Assembly: GCA_031216915.1 (NCBI GenBank)
Contig: CM062294.1
Location: 32,441,128 to 32,505,127 of the forward strand
Length of the DNA: 64,000 bases
DNA from: Pictodentalium vernedei
Lineage: Eukaryota > Mollusca > Scaphopoda > Dentaliida > Dentaliidae
Direction of reading: 5' to 3'
The notes under the pieces were generated by a model, which ran no database searches, was not told the DNA's origin, and saw only the letters and a program-made list of their open reading frames with translations. Positions 10,501 to 21,033 of the stretch are shown here, piece by piece. A program made the translations under genes and the position numbers. Numbering within the stretch: the first letter of the stretch is position 1; the number at the start of each line of letters is the position of its first letter.

Positions 10501-12091
10501 ATATCCATTAGAGTTGTTATGTATGGATTTTTTGACACTGGAGACTTCCAAGGGTGGCTACCAGTATCTTTTAGTCATCACAGACCACTTTACGAAATAT
10601 GCACAAGCTTATCCCACCAAGAATATGACAGCCAAGACTACAGCTGAAGTACTTTTCAATAATTTCATCATACATTATGGACTTCCAAACAGATTACATT
10701 CAGATCAAGGAGGAAATTTTGAAAGTGCTCTCATTAAAGAACTGTGTCAACTTTGTGGTATCCAGAAGTCCAGAACGACCCCCTACCATCCAATGGGAAA
10801 TGGCCTTTGTGAGCGATTCAACAGGACTCTTCTTGCTATGCTCGGCACGTTAGAACCTGAGAAGAAAAAAGATTGGAAGAGCCATGTTGGACCGCTTGTT
10901 CATGCTTATAATTGTACTAGGCATGAAACTACGGGATTTGCACCATTTTATCTAATGTTTGGTAGGGAGCCTCGTCTTCCAATAGATTTACTCTTTGGAT
11001 TAAAGAAGTCTGTCCCAGAAACTTCACCTTCAGAATATGTTTCCAGTCTTCGAGAAAAGTTGACATCTTCATATGACCTTGCTTCGTCCCTTGCCAGGAA
11101 AGCACAGCTAAGACAGAAGACTGGCTACGACTTGAAAGTTCGTGGTGCTTCTGTTAAGGTTGGTGACAGAGTATTGGTAAAGACATTGGCTTTTGATGGT
11201 AGACATAAGTTAGCTGATCGCTTTGACGATGAAATATACTATGTCATTGAGCAGCCGAACCAACAGATTCCAGTTTATGTGGTAGAAACTGAGGCTGGTT
11301 TGAAGAAAACATTACACCGGAATCATCTCCTTCCTATCGGTTCCTTGCCAATAGAATTGGATACAGACCAATCTGTGGAACCCCCACAAGATGATCGCAT
11401 TCCTTCTTTGCCGACTCAGTCAGAATTTAGGCCAGTTCCAGCTAAACGCCGTACACTCAAAAAGAAAGAAGATCTTGGTGTTAGAGACTTTTCTTCAGAT
11501 GACGAATCTGAAGAATTTTATTGTATTGTTCCTCAATATCAAACTGTACAACCAACAGTTGTTACTGAGGAAAGGTTTGTCTCGCCCCAGCCTGGTGACG
11601 ACCAACGTTTGGTGGCAGAGACAGGGTTCATTTCTCCAGGTGGTGATGACCACAATGCCGAAATTCAGGTAAATAAAGGAAATGAAGCCCAGGTTGCAGA
11701 TGAAGAAGATCATGAAGACACAAGAAGTCTTGATGTTGGTCATCGGGTTATCTCTGATGTATTATCTAGTGATAATACTAATCAAACCCAGTCCGGATTT
11801 GAAACAGAGAATGTAGAGAGTGATGTTCCAGTCCTCCCTGAAGCAACCAATGAAGTAGTCTCTAGTAACAGAGTTCCAATTCCAGTACCACGAAGATCTC
11901 AAAGAGACAGAAAACCTCCTGCTTGGCTTCGAAAAGATGAGTATGTGTTAAGCCAAGTTTCTGAACCTCAAGAAAGTAAGTCCTCCACTGTAAATAAAAC
12001 AGAGCTTTTAAAGAAACTTACAAACAAGCAGGTATTTTCAAGTATGTCACCGGACATGCTTCATACAGTATTTAGTTCCATACTTGAGTGA
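7574..12091 (+). CDS. pol: Ty3/Gypsy Pol polyprotein (protease, RT, RNase H, integrase)
   Basis: Read after -1 slippage from gag; 1505 aa with no internal stop. An aspartic protease carries DTGS at 7727-7738. Reverse transcriptase spans about 8600-9260 with YIDD at 9071-9082 and the FGLKNAPASF motif. RNase H spans about 9545-9900 (HTDASS, catalytic Asp at 9560). Integrase spans about 10320-10990, with an HHCC zinc motif (GHPG...CPRC) and the D-D-35-E triad at 10526, 10703 and 10811. A GPY/F-like module follows, then an acidic C-terminal extension of roughly 220 residues that contains a basic Pro/Arg-rich patch (RRSQRDRKPP). All catalytic residues are present, so the element could be autonomous. 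The first ATG-independent part (7574-7741) is reachable only by frameshifting. Confidence 0.96.
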   Translation, partial: LASVCDGRPAIDANGTNNRPNSCKVNEPPGLYGTATEVNIVISGSQTKCLLDTGSTVSTVSESFYHSHLNNLTLHPLSCILNVECADGKNLPYLGYIEVDIEIPCLVSSKPKYCIILVVPDSGYNMSTPVLLGTNVLNIFLDECKEYHGDKFLQVATLTTPWYMAFRCLSLRERELKKNNFRLGVVKSAEKGNVILNPNTEHVISGFVSHKLPYNPTCAILQPLSDSNSLSCLEIAPYILQYDYNNTGIIKVHLSNTTTRTISITPHANICEIQPVSVANDLETSNNVSSNEISDKIDIDSSTLSDDQLKEGLNLVHKFSDIFSQHDNDIGFYNTVKHRIDLHDDTPFKQRFRRIPPGMLDEVRNHLHQLLAAGVIRRSHSPYASNMVLVRKKSGDLRICIDYRFLNKRTVQDSYALPRIDEILDYLSGSKYFSVLDLKSGYHQLEILEEHKERTAFTAGPLGFYEFNRIAFGLKNAPASFQRMMEQCLEGLNLKICLVYIDDVIIFSDSFEQHMERLQMVFDRLRECGLKLSPSKCRLFKKKVVYVGHVVSENGIEADPSKIDKIVNWPTPVNPDELRKFLGFAGYYRKYVKNFSKISKPLTDLLPPTNVSKKRGKKKSIYIDKWSWSEEQKLAFSKLKECLSTPPVLGYPDYSQPFELHTDASSYGLGAVLYQTQNGQKKVIAYASRGVSNSERNYAAHKLEFLALKWAVTDKFHDYLYGHHFVVFTDNNPLTYVLTTAKLDATSQRWLSALAAFDFDINYRPGKSNMDADSLSRFPTYVREIPCEEKIDKSIVKTICNSLQLQQPFVNSMCCSVSVLDTLDDPAGQEIDDMTDRDWRRLQEKDDIIKPWMTAVRSGVRPKRSSLPPTKEHSAMYRHFNMFNFHRGTLHKEAVFNSQPRQQLVLPFSQVKKVLTSLHNDIGHPGRDRCISLVKERFYWPGIDSMVEKWIGNCPRCLRRKSPTNSRAPLVSIDTSYPLELLCMDFLTLETSKGGYQYLLVITDHFTKYAQAYPTKNMTAKTTAEVLFNNFIIHYGLPNRLHSDQGGNFESALIKELCQLCGIQKSRTTPYHPMGNGLCERFNRTLLAMLGTLEPEKKKDWKSHVGPLVHAYNCTRHETTGFAPFYLMFGREPRLPIDLLFGLKKSVPETSPSEYVSSLREKLTSSYDLASSLARKAQLRQKTGYDLKVRGASVKVGDRVLVKTLAFDGRHKLADRFDDEIYYVIEQPNQQIPVYVVETEAGLKKTLHRNHLLPIGSLPIELDTDQSVEPPQDDRIPSLPTQSEFRPVPAKRRTLKKKEDLGVRDFSSDDESEEFYCIVPQYQTVQPTVVTEERFVSPQPGDDQRLVAETGFISPGGDDHNAEIQVNKGNEAQVADEEDHEDTRSLDVGHRVISDVLSSDNTNQTQSGFETENVESDVPVLPEATNEVVSSNRVPIPVPRRSQRDRKPPAWLRKDEYVLSQVSEPQESKSSTVNKTELLKKLTNKQVFSSMSPDMLHTVFSSILE

Positions 12092-12699
12092 TTTTAATCT
12101 TGTGATTGTTTTTTTTATGTTAATAGTATTTTAGCTTCACGTGTGAAATGAATGTCAATTGATTAAATGACATTTAAGATGTCCTGAAAACTCATTGTAG
12201 AATTTAATGAAATCATGTTAATTTCAGGAAAAAAATTGCATTTATTAGAACTAAATACCCTTATTGTTTTCAGGAATTTACAGGGTTAAACACTTGAAAT
12301 TTGCTGTAGAACTTCTTTCAGGTCCTACTAATTTGTTGTGAAATTTGCTTATTTACTTAGCTGAAGCAGTTTCTAAACTTCTAATGGGTACAACTATTTT
12401 CCAGAAATCTATTGTGTTGAACAGTTAATTACGACAAATGACGATTTTAATGTACTTTAGTGTTTCACATAGAATATTAAACACTGATACATTGCATCAC
12501 AATTATCACAGGTTCATTAGATACTTTCCTATTTGATTATCTTATTAAATTCCAGATCGGACACCAATATCAAGTACTTTGTTATTTCCAGGTATGTTTT
12601 CAGGTATGCACTTACATTTTTGTTTTGAAGGATGGCCAGTTTGTTTCTAGGAATGGTTTTACTCTGTATTCTTTTGAATGACAGGGTCGTCATTTTTTC
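12092..12699 (+). other. Ty3/Gypsy region between pol and the polypurine tract
   Basis: About 600 AT-rich bases without an ORF of interest. There is no envelope-like gene. The CAGG motif recurs (TTTCAGG and variants), but I see no defined structure. Confidence 0.6.
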
Positions 12700-12712
12700 A
12701 GGAGGGGGAGAA
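12700..12712 (+). other. Polypurine tract
   Basis: AGGAGGGGGAGAA directly abuts the 3' LTR. This is the expected RNase H-resistant primer for plus-strand DNA synthesis. Confidence 0.85.
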
Positions 12713-13484
12713 TGTGATAGTGTTCAAATTATGCTATTTACTTACTCATTCTTCTTTCTTTATTATAGGTTATTTTTGGACAGAACATATTAATTTATTA
12801 TTTATTTCAGCATCTAATTTATTGTTTAGGTTTAACTTATTTATTTCAGTTTCAGCTTTCAGGTGATTTGCGTTGTGTTATACTGCGTTTGCTTGCATCT
12901 TTTACTTGGATGGGGTTAAGTCTGTTCAAGTTTCGCTTCAATTGTTTGAGTTGCCTCGGTTCAGTTTGACGCGGGAAAACTCTATTGTTTTGAGTCTGGC
13001 TGGTTTCCTTTTTCTTGATTGTCACTCCTGGTCGTCAGACATTGATCCTTGATCGAAATTTGTATATTGTGGAGGCAATTTAATATTTTCAAAAGATCCG
13101 AGTCATTCTGAATTGGTAAGAAACATTTGTTTATACTTTTCGTATTTTAAGTGCAAAGCATCTGCAGGATGATAGGCGCAATCGCCCCGATCACCTGCAG
13201 CTGCATTGACACTGAATCGTTTATGTTTCGCTCTTTTTGAAATCGCTTCCACAATATTATTTGGGAATGTACTATTTACATATTATAATTATTTTGCAGG
13301 ATCTCATTCTCATTGTGATGATGTAAAGATTTGTTGTGATCGATGTACCATTTCTTCTTGACATTTCCATCTGTGATATTTTAGTGTAAATAAATAAATA
13401 TGTATATAAGGTGAATTGAAGACAGATCCATTTTATTTTTATCGGGAGATGGCTCGATATGTTTCAACCCACCACTCTGCGATA
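12713..13484 (+). repeat. 3' LTR
   Basis: 772 bp, TGTGATAGTG to CTCTGCGATA, apparently identical to the 5' LTR over its full length. It is followed by GGAGG, matching the target flank before the 5' LTR. Confidence 0.95.
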
Positions 13485-14530
13485 GGAGGAAGGTGGTTTC
13501 TTATCGACATCTTCATTAAATATACCGTTCCTTGGACCACGTTCATTTATAATGGAGAAGATGTCCAGAGAGCTCATATGCATTTAGATGAGCAGGCCGG
13601 GTATGAAGATATGTCCCTACCTAAGTGATGGAATGTGTTATTTCATTGAAAAAGCTAATCTGGACGCGATGTCCAATGCAGATCACCTTACCAGAGCTAT
13701 GGCGAAATGTCTCAATGGGAAGGAATATGAGGACATGGTTCCTCACTAAGAATTCTTTCCAGGGCAGTCATGTATGCCACATACAACTCCGTATGGACAG
13801 TGAATATTTGGAGTTGGTAAGACGTGATGCTGCCCTTGCATTGTCATCACTTATAGATGACAAGGTGAAAAGCTCTCTCCGAGTCGATCCAGTTACCAGA
13901 AATACACTATTTGATGACAAGCTTGTGTTGCTATATGAGCAGGCTACAAGAAAGCTTCCAGTGCACTGTTATTGAAGTCGGTGTCTTATCAACACACTTC
14001 AGCAGACCAGGGTAAGCGAGGTCATTCCGCTTCTAAGAAAGCATCAAGGGAATGTCTCGTGAGGGTACAATAACCCTCTTATATTTACTCCGGAGGTCGT
14101 CATTATAGCGACTCGGAAAAGTGGCATAGCTCTGATAAAGGCTATGGATCAGACGCCCCAAGGCTGACAACTAAATGGAAGGTTATCATCTTCACAAGAA
14201 GCTGGACGTCAATCTTATTGAAGGGGACAATTGAGGTCGTCGAGAATAGATTTCGGTTGCTTTCCACTTGACTGTAGGTTATCAACCTCACAAAAAAGTG
14301 GATAAAATTGCGGAAGATCAGTGGATGAGAATGTAGTTTTGGCAGGCCTGCAGCTGTCAGCCCGAGCAAAGCTCCACTTACAAGAAGTACTTGTTAGACA
14401 AATCTTCCAAGAGAGGCTCTCCTTCTGGAGGTACAAGCTTTCCTATTGAAGAAAAACATTAGATGTCGTCGAAATTATTCTCCAGATTTTTTATTACCAC
14501 CTGTTTCTCGTCCTGAATCCGGATGGATAG
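13485..14530 (+). pseudogene. Decayed DIRS ORF1 and start of ORF2 (element B, continued)
   Basis: Continues the ORF1 interrupted at 4406. The stretch 13804-13900 encodes LELVRRDAALALSSLIDDKV, closely similar to the LELVRRDAALATSTLVDTKV stretch of element C (28130-28190). 14020-14160 corresponds to the Ser/Arg/Gly-rich ORF1 tail, and 14510-14530 to the start of the RT region. Frameshifts and stops are frequent. It encodes no functional protein. Confidence 0.7.
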
Positions 14531-16318
14531 TGCATAGATTGGCTGAGATATTCCTTGGCGTCAAGACAGTTTATGTCATTGTGAATTCCATAGAAGCCTT
14601 ATGTACGGTGACAGCAGTCTTTTGGGAATTACAGCTGTTAGAATAACGGCTTGACATTCCCTACTTTGTGTGACGATGGTTAGGTCACTAGTTACACCAA
14701 GATATCTGTCTTCACAGAGAAGAATACTTATAGCTACGTTAGTTAGGCTCTGACCGCTGTCCTTTGGGAATAAAACTAAAAAAGGTGCTTTTTGGTTTGT
14801 TTTTCCTCGGTGTCATAGACTTGAGTCTTATTGTTTACACCATAGTAGCCTAGCTAGAATCATGAGCGAGATTTTTTCAGTAATTATGCAGTGACATAAC
14901 TGAATTTATATCTCTTGAGACTATGGTCTGTTTGGGAATTTAGGTCTGTTAATTTGATGGCTTTTCATTCTCTATCTTGTGCGATGATAGTTGTAAGTCT
15001 CCATTAAGTGAGCCTTCAAGGTCGCAACTTACACCGATATATCTGTCTTTACGGAGATGAAGACTTATAAGCTATGGCTAGTGTTGCAAGTCTCCTTAGT
15101 GAGCTTCTAGGGCCTCAATTATCAGCTTTTAATTGTCTTCACGTAGAGGAAGACCTTTAGCTGCTTCAGCTAGGCTGAGTTCGTTGTACTATCGGACATG
15201 ATACCATTTGTTAGAGGAGGTTATTATCTTAAAACCGGTATGGTTTGGTGTGAGTTATTATGTCAATACTCTGTATTTGTTCATCACGTCCTTCTCTGCC
15301 CTTAGGGAGTCAGATGTGAGCGAGCCTTGCGGTTCCTATACTATTTGATGACTAACACAAGAACGATTCAAGTAATGCAGGTGAGGGGGGTTGGGGGGGT
15401 CATCGATCCCCCCTCTCCATCACCAATGTGTTAAGAGGCGGTTACAGGGCAGGATGTACTTTCCTTCCTGTCAGCCTTGTATGCATTTAAGTATATACAT
15501 GCCTTTCATGACTTCTCAGTTGGTGACTTTGTCAGGTTCTATGGCGACCTCATGGACACATCCACTTTTTAGTTGGTTTGTTTCCTGTGATAGTTCATTT
15601 ATAAGTCATATACAAGCATATGATTCATTATCAATAAATTGCTAGCCTTTGTGTACCTGTATGGCTGACATGTCAGTTAACTGGTATTCAGAGGATTACA
15701 TGCGGGATTTCAGTACTCGTGTGCATAATATGTGTATTATTAGGCAGATGCATTACAGTATGTTATGGACCTTAGAAGCAATGAATTATTTCGGAGCAGT
15801 CCGTGACAAGTCTGTTAATCATAGCTCGTTCCATATCTAAATCCAGGTTTCTGTAAGTTACGGTACACTTTCTCACATGGAAATCATATATATAAGATTT
15901 CTATGCATTGTCGTCTATTCGCACATGTCTGGAAGTGTTATTTATTGGAAATAATTGTACACCTGAACGGGATGCCTACGTGTTGCCTTGGAAGCGTGTT
16001 TACTCTCCAGAGATCGTCCATTGAGTTTCTGTTGGACAAGTGTATGTTGTTCACATTATATCACCTTTTTTCGACCTATCTACGTATGCCGACTCCGGTA
16101 TACGTTAGAAACGTGCACTTTTAATTACCAGGATCGCCGCGATAGCCTTAGCTTCTGAAGTGGCATCAAGCACCATTTTATTCATAATCATTAATATCTG
16201 GGTACCTGTTCGGCGAATTTATATTGTTATTTGGTACTCCTTTTACTGATTCCAGAGCGCTCCTCTCTTTGTTTTTGAAGAATTTTCCTTCAAAAAAATG
16301 GGGGAGAATCATTTTTAT
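14531..16318. other. Diverged DIRS-B remainder, no gene seen
   Basis: I see no RT, RNase H or recombinase motifs here, although they should follow in an intact DIRS element; they seem deleted. Short phrases such as GGGAATTACAGCTGTTAG and GGTGTAACTAGT-like runs recur near 14620-15100, suggesting degraded internal repeats. Short open frames (for example 15391-15645, 15903-16124) have no recognisable features. Confidence 0.5.
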
Positions 16319-19300
16319 GTGTGCCCGTACTATGTATGGTACACATAATGCCGGCATCTGGGGTGGCCATCAGTTGTTCGTCCATCTGTCATTCATCCAA
16401 CCTTTGTCTGTCTGTCCGTCCAGCCATCTGTCTGCCCGGCGTCCGTATCCATTTCTTTGACATTCGATAACTTGAAAAATATTGATTGGATTGTCAAGCT
16501 ACTTTATATTTGTGTTCAGGTTACTGATGTGCCGAGCTGTATAGTTTTTGGTGTAAATCTGATAATTTGATCCTGAGATATTAACTCTTTATCCTTCAAA
16601 TTGAGAATTCTTCCAATCCCTTTGAAATGAGATAACTCAAAAAATATCAATCCAATTGTCATGTTACTTTATATATATCTTCAGGTTACTGATGTTCCAA
16701 GCTGTATAGTTTTTGATGTAAATCTGTTATTTTGATCCTGAGATATTAACCCTTTATCCTTCAAATTAACAATTTCTCCAATCCCTTTGGCATTTGATAA
16801 CTTGAAAAATACTGCTTGGATTGCCAAGTTACTTTATATTTGTGTTCAGGTTACTGAAGTGCCGAGCTGTATAGTTTTTGGTATAAATCTGATGATTTGA
16901 TTCTGAGATATTAACCCTTTATCCTTCAAATTGAAAATTCCTCCAATCCCTTTGGCATTCGATAACTTGAAAAATATTGCTTGGATTGTCCAGTTACTTT
17001 ATATTTGTGTTCGGGTTACTGATGTGCCGAGCTGTATAGTTTTTGGTGTAAATCTGTTATTTTGATCCTGAGATATTAATCCTTTATCCTTCAAATTGAA
17101 AATTCCTCCAATCCCTTTGGCATTCGATAAATTGAAAAATATTGCTTGGATTGTCAAGTTACTTTATATTTGTGTTCAGGTTACTGATGTGCCGAGCTGT
17201 AAAGTTTTTGGTGTAAATCTGTTATTTTGATCCTGAGATATTCACCCTTTATCCTTCAAATTGAAAATTCCTCCAATCCCTTTGGCATTCGATAACTTGA
17301 AAAATATTGCTTGGATTGTCAAGTTACTTTATATTTGTGTTCAGGTTACTGATGTGCCAAGCTGTATAGTTTTTGGTGTAAATCTGATAATTTAATCCTG
17401 AGATATTAACTCTTTATCCTTCAAATTGAAAATTCCTCCAATCCCTTTGGCATTCGATAACTTGAAAAATATTGCTTAGATTGTCAAGTTACTTTATATT
17501 TGTGTTCAGGTTACTGATGTACCGAGCTGTATAGTTTTTGATGTAAATCTGTTATTTTGATCCTGAGATATTAACCCTTTATCCTTCAAATTGAAATTTC
17601 CTCCAATCCCTTTGACATTTGATAACTTGAAAAATATTGCTTGGATTGTCTAGTTACTTTATATTTGTGTTCAGGTTACTGATGTGCCGAGCTGTATAGT
17701 TTTTGGTGTAAATCTGTTATTTTGATCCTGAGATATTAACCCTTTATCCTTCAAATTGAAAATTCCTCCAATCCCTTTGGCATTCGATAACTTGAAAAAT
17801 ATTGCTTCGATTGTCAAGTTACTTTATGTTTGTGTTCAGGTTACTGATGTGCCAAGCTGTATAGTTTTTGGTGTAAATCTGTTATTTTGATCCTGAGATA
17901 TTAACCCTTTATCCTTCAAATTGAAAATTCCTCCAATCCCTTTGGCATTCGATAACTTGAAAAATATTGCTTCGATTGTCAAGTTACTTTATGTTTGTGT
18001 TCAGGTTACTGATGTGCCAAGCTGTATAGTTTTTGGTGTAAATCTGTTATTTTGATCCTGAGATATTAACCCTTTATCCTTCAAATTGAAAATTCTTCCT
18101 ATCCCTTTGGCATTCGATAGCTTGAAAAATATTGCTTGGATAGTCAAGCTACTTTATATTTGTGTTCAGGTTACTGATGTGCCGAGCCGTATAGTTTTTG
18201 GTGTAAATCTGATAATTTGATCCTGAGATATTAACTCTTTATCCTTCAAATTGTGAATTCTTCCAATCCCTTTGGCATGAGATAACTCAAAAAATATCAA
18301 TCCAATTGTCATGTTACTTCATATATATCTTCAGGTTACTGATGTTTCGAGCTGTAAAGTTTTTGGTGTAAATCTGTTATTTTGATCCTGAGATATTAAC
18401 ACTTTATCCTTCAAATTGAAAATTTCTCCAATCCCTTTGGCATTCGATAACTTGAAAAATATTGCTTGGATTGCCAAGTTACTTTATATTTGTTCAGATT
18501 ACTGATGTACCAAGCTGTATAGTTTTTGGTATAAATCTGATGATTTGATCCTGAGATATTAACCCTTTATCCTTCAAATTGAAAATTCTTCCAATCCATT
18601 TGGCATTCGATAACTTGAAAAATATTGCTTGGATTGTCTAGTTACTTTATATTTGTGTTCAGGCTACTGATGTGCCGAGTTGTATAGTTTTTGGTGTAAA
18701 TCTGTTATTTTGATCCTGAGATATTAACCCTTTATCCTTCAAATTGAAAATTTCTCCAATCCCTTTGGCATTCGATAAATTGAAAAATATTTCTTGGATT
18801 GTCAAGTTACTTTATATTTGTGTTCAGGTTACTGATGTGCCAAGCTGTATAGTTTTTGGTGTAAATCTGTTATTTTGATCCTGAGATATTAACCCTTTAT
18901 CCTTCAAATTGAAAATTCCTCCAATCCATTTGGCATTCGATAACTTGAAAAATATTGCTTGGATTGTCTAGTTACTTTATATTTGTGTTCAGGCTACTGA
19001 TGTGCCGAGTTGTATAGTTTTTGGTGTAAATCTGTTATTTTGATCCTGAGATATTAACCCTTTATCCTTCAAATTGAAAATTTCTCCAATCCATTTGGCA
19101 TTCGATAAATTGAAAAATATCAATCCGTTTGTCATGTTACTTCATACATGTATTCAGGTTACTGATGTGCCAAGCTGTATAGTTTTTGGTGTAAATCTGA
19201 TAATTTGATCCTGTGATATTAACCCTTTATTCTTCAAATTGAGAACTCCTCCAATCCATTTCTTCGGCATGTGATAACTCAAAAAATATTAATCCGATTA

Positions 19301-19490
19301 TCAGGTTACTTTATATATGTATTCAGGTTACTGATATGCTGTGCTGTATAGTTTTGTATGTAAATCTAATAATTTGATCCAGAGATATTAACCCTTTATC
19401 CACCAAATTAGGCACTCCTCCAATCCATTTCTATATGTACCCATACCATGTATGGTGTACATAATGTTGGCATCCAGGGTGGCCCCCATC
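16319..19490. repeat. Satellite block with matching flanks
   Basis: Both edges of the satellite carry the same roughly 55-bp sequence: 16319-16372 (around ATGTATGGTACACATAATG) and 19432-19486 (around ATGTATGGTGTACATAATG), each followed by a GGGTGGCC phrase. The direct flanks suggest either that the array grew inside a mobile unit or that the array plus flank is itself the repeat unit. Confidence 0.65.
16456..19438 (+). repeat. 165-bp tandem satellite, about 18 copies
   Basis: The period is 165 bp: the phrase ATCCTTCAAATTGAAAATTC recurs at 16921, 17086, 17251 and 17416. Each unit contains TTTGGCATTCGATAACTTG, GTTCAGGTTACTGATGTGCC and ATCCTGAGATATTAACCCTT. Inner copies are very similar, while those at the edges (16620, 18270, 19120-19430) are more diverged. 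No coding potential is seen. The unit length is close to a nucleosome repeat. Confidence 0.95.
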
Positions 19491-19952
19491 ATCATACAGC
19501 TTTCTACTAGTTGCGCGTATGGGTACACATCTGACGATTTCATCGGCCTATTTTTTAAAATCTCCTCCGGCTTGATTAGTGTGTAACTATGAGTGAAGCA
19601 GTTTTGTCTTTAGATTATATCTGATCGTAGATACAGCTTGTTTATTATTGTATATGGCGTATGTTTGTGGGGGTTAACCTCTCACTCTCGAATTTATGGG
19701 GCTTTGACCGGATTAGCCTTAAAATTGGGAGCTTGTTACACCCAATTAGCATAGTAATTCTTGCTAGGAATACAGAATTACTTGAATCTGGTTCCTTACT
19801 TATGATATGTCTTCTCTGTTATTATATATAGAGACATACATGTAATTCCTTTTAAATTAAATTTTCCTTTCACTTTGGATTGCAGGCTTAGGAACTATGT
19901 TGGTTCCATAATTCTGAAGTCCTAGGCCCTCCACCTTTTTACGATTCAGCTA
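19491..19952. other. DIRS-B 3' noncoding region
   Basis: Between the satellite and the internal complementary region. From about 19910 it matches element C (CCTAGGCCCTCCA phrase, compare 32051). I see no gene. Confidence 0.55.
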
Positions 19953-20336
19953 GTCTGGGCCATTGGTTATTAGTATAAAAATATAATAAATTTAAAGTAA
20001 TTCGTATATTTTTTATACTTTCCAATGACCCAGACGGCTATGGCCCTCCCATGAGTGGGCACTCATACCTCCCCGCTGAGTTATTATGTAGTGCGCTCAT
20101 CTACAAAGAATGATGTTGGCGCCAGTTCCTGTCACTTCCTGACTGCTGCACATGTGTTGAGGGTAAAAGTATGGAGGACCAGATAGGATGTTAATTTTCG
20201 GTTTTGCAAGCAAATTTTGGGGATTGGGGGGTTCAAAATTTGTGTTTGGCCCTTGATAACATTTAGTTTGCACCAGCCAGCTAGTCTGGGCCATTGGTAA
20301 GTATAAAAAATACACAAATTACTTTAAATTTATCAT
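19953..20336 (+). repeat. Internal complementary region and right inverted repeat of DIRS element B
   Basis: 19953-20035 repeats, in inverted form, both outer ends of element B (circle-junction sequence). 20107-20336 is the right inverted terminal repeat, pairing with 1037-1236. The spacing (about 70 bp with CTCCCCGCTGAGT) matches elements A and C. Confidence 0.8.
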
Positions 20337-20915
20337 TTTTGTTACATACTGCAAGGCTAACCACCTCCATTTTAGTTTGAATTGAAACTAGAGAGTATGT
20401 TTACAAATCAATTAACCCTTTACCCTGAAATTAGGTCCAATCAGTTTTTTGTCACAACTTCTATACAGCTCGTATTTATGAACTGATCTTCACAAAACTT
20501 CTTGGGTACCTTTGTTTTCACCTTGAGACAGGAACGAGTGTGTTTTGGGGTGCCTTTGTTATCACTGTGCTATGAGAACAAATATTTTGGGGTTCAGTCA
20601 GACCCACTCTGGGACTCAAAGATTTTTTTCTAGTTTAGCATCTGACTGTCACCCACCTTTACAATACTTTACCTATACATTTGTTACAGGCAACAGTCAG
20701 TATTTATGTACAGACCGTTACAATACTTTATATGTACCTTTGTTATCAGGTCATTACCTAGATGTTTGTCATTGCAGTGTAACATACTATACATGTACAT
20801 GTCTTTGTCTTGACAAGTTGAGCTACAGTGTCATTGACACTTTCATTGTTATATACTGCAAGGTTAACCACCTCCATTTTAGTTTGAATTGAAACTAGAG
20901 AGTATGTTTATCAAT
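20335..20915. repeat. Duplicated intron segment upstream of the exon pair
   Basis: The stretch 20335-20406 (TACTGCAAGG...GAGAGTATGTTTA) is repeated at 20848-20912, directly before exon A, with few differences. The copy next to the exon continues into its 3' splice site, whereas the first copy breaks off into AACCCTTTACCC-type repeat sequence. About 440 bp of unassigned sequence lies between them. Confidence 0.7.
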
Positions 20916-20938
20916 CAATTGATGATTTTATTTTGTAG

Positions 20939-21033
20939 ATTTGTGATGAGGGGAGAGGAGTGCCTGCTATAACACCCTTATTAAATCTTACAAGGTTACA
21001 CACCTCCATTATGGCAGTTTCGGGAATGAGAAG
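20939..21033 (+). CDS. AidB/ACDH-11-type acyl-CoA dehydrogenase, alternative exon A
   Basis: 95 nt, preceded by TTTTGTAG and followed by GTAATT. Phase 0 at its start, two bases over at its end (AG, completed by A of the next exon to give Arg). It encodes 31 residues beginning ICDEGRGVPAIT, then LTRLH, ending SGMR. This is the segment joining the middle beta domain to helix G in acyl-CoA dehydrogenases. It is a duplicate of exon B at 21073: 23 of 31 residues are identical, and most of the base changes outside the eight replaced residues are silent. No stop or frameshift. I infer it is an alternative to exon B, since using both would break the frame. Confidence 0.85.

Larger units (their letters stand above)
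4407..13484 (+). mobile_element. Complete Ty3/Gypsy LTR retrotransposon
   Basis: A 9078-bp element with two 772-bp LTRs that look identical by eye, a primer-binding site, gag, a -1 frameshift site, a pol ORF in the order protease, reverse transcriptase, RNase H, integrase, a polypurine tract, and a 4-bp direct flank (GGAG at 4403-4406 and 13485-13488; AGGAG if the LTR is counted one base shorter). The domain order (integrase after RNase H) places it in Ty3/Gypsy (Metaviridae) rather than Copia. No envelope ORF is present between pol and the 3' LTR. It sits inside ORF1 of DIRS element B in the same orientation. Intact frames and matching LTRs indicate a recent, possibly active insertion. Confidence 0.97.
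1037..20336 (+). mobile_element. DIRS element B, decayed and nested
   Basis: Bounded by a left inverted repeat (1037-1236) and a right inverted repeat (20107-20336), with an internal complementary region at 19953-20035. This is a more divergent subfamily than A and C: the ends read CTGGGCCA rather than CTGGGTCA. The gag-like region is recognisable at 2230-4406 and resumes at 13485-14530 after the Ty3/Gypsy insertion. The reverse transcriptase, RNase H and recombinase regions are largely lost. The 19.3-kb span is mostly later insertions: the 9-kb LTR element, the 3-kb satellite and a SINE. Confidence 0.8.

Noticed and set aside
20545..20892. Open frame of 115 codons upstream of exon A
   Set aside because: It overlaps the duplicated intron segment and shows no domain or composition typical of a protein.
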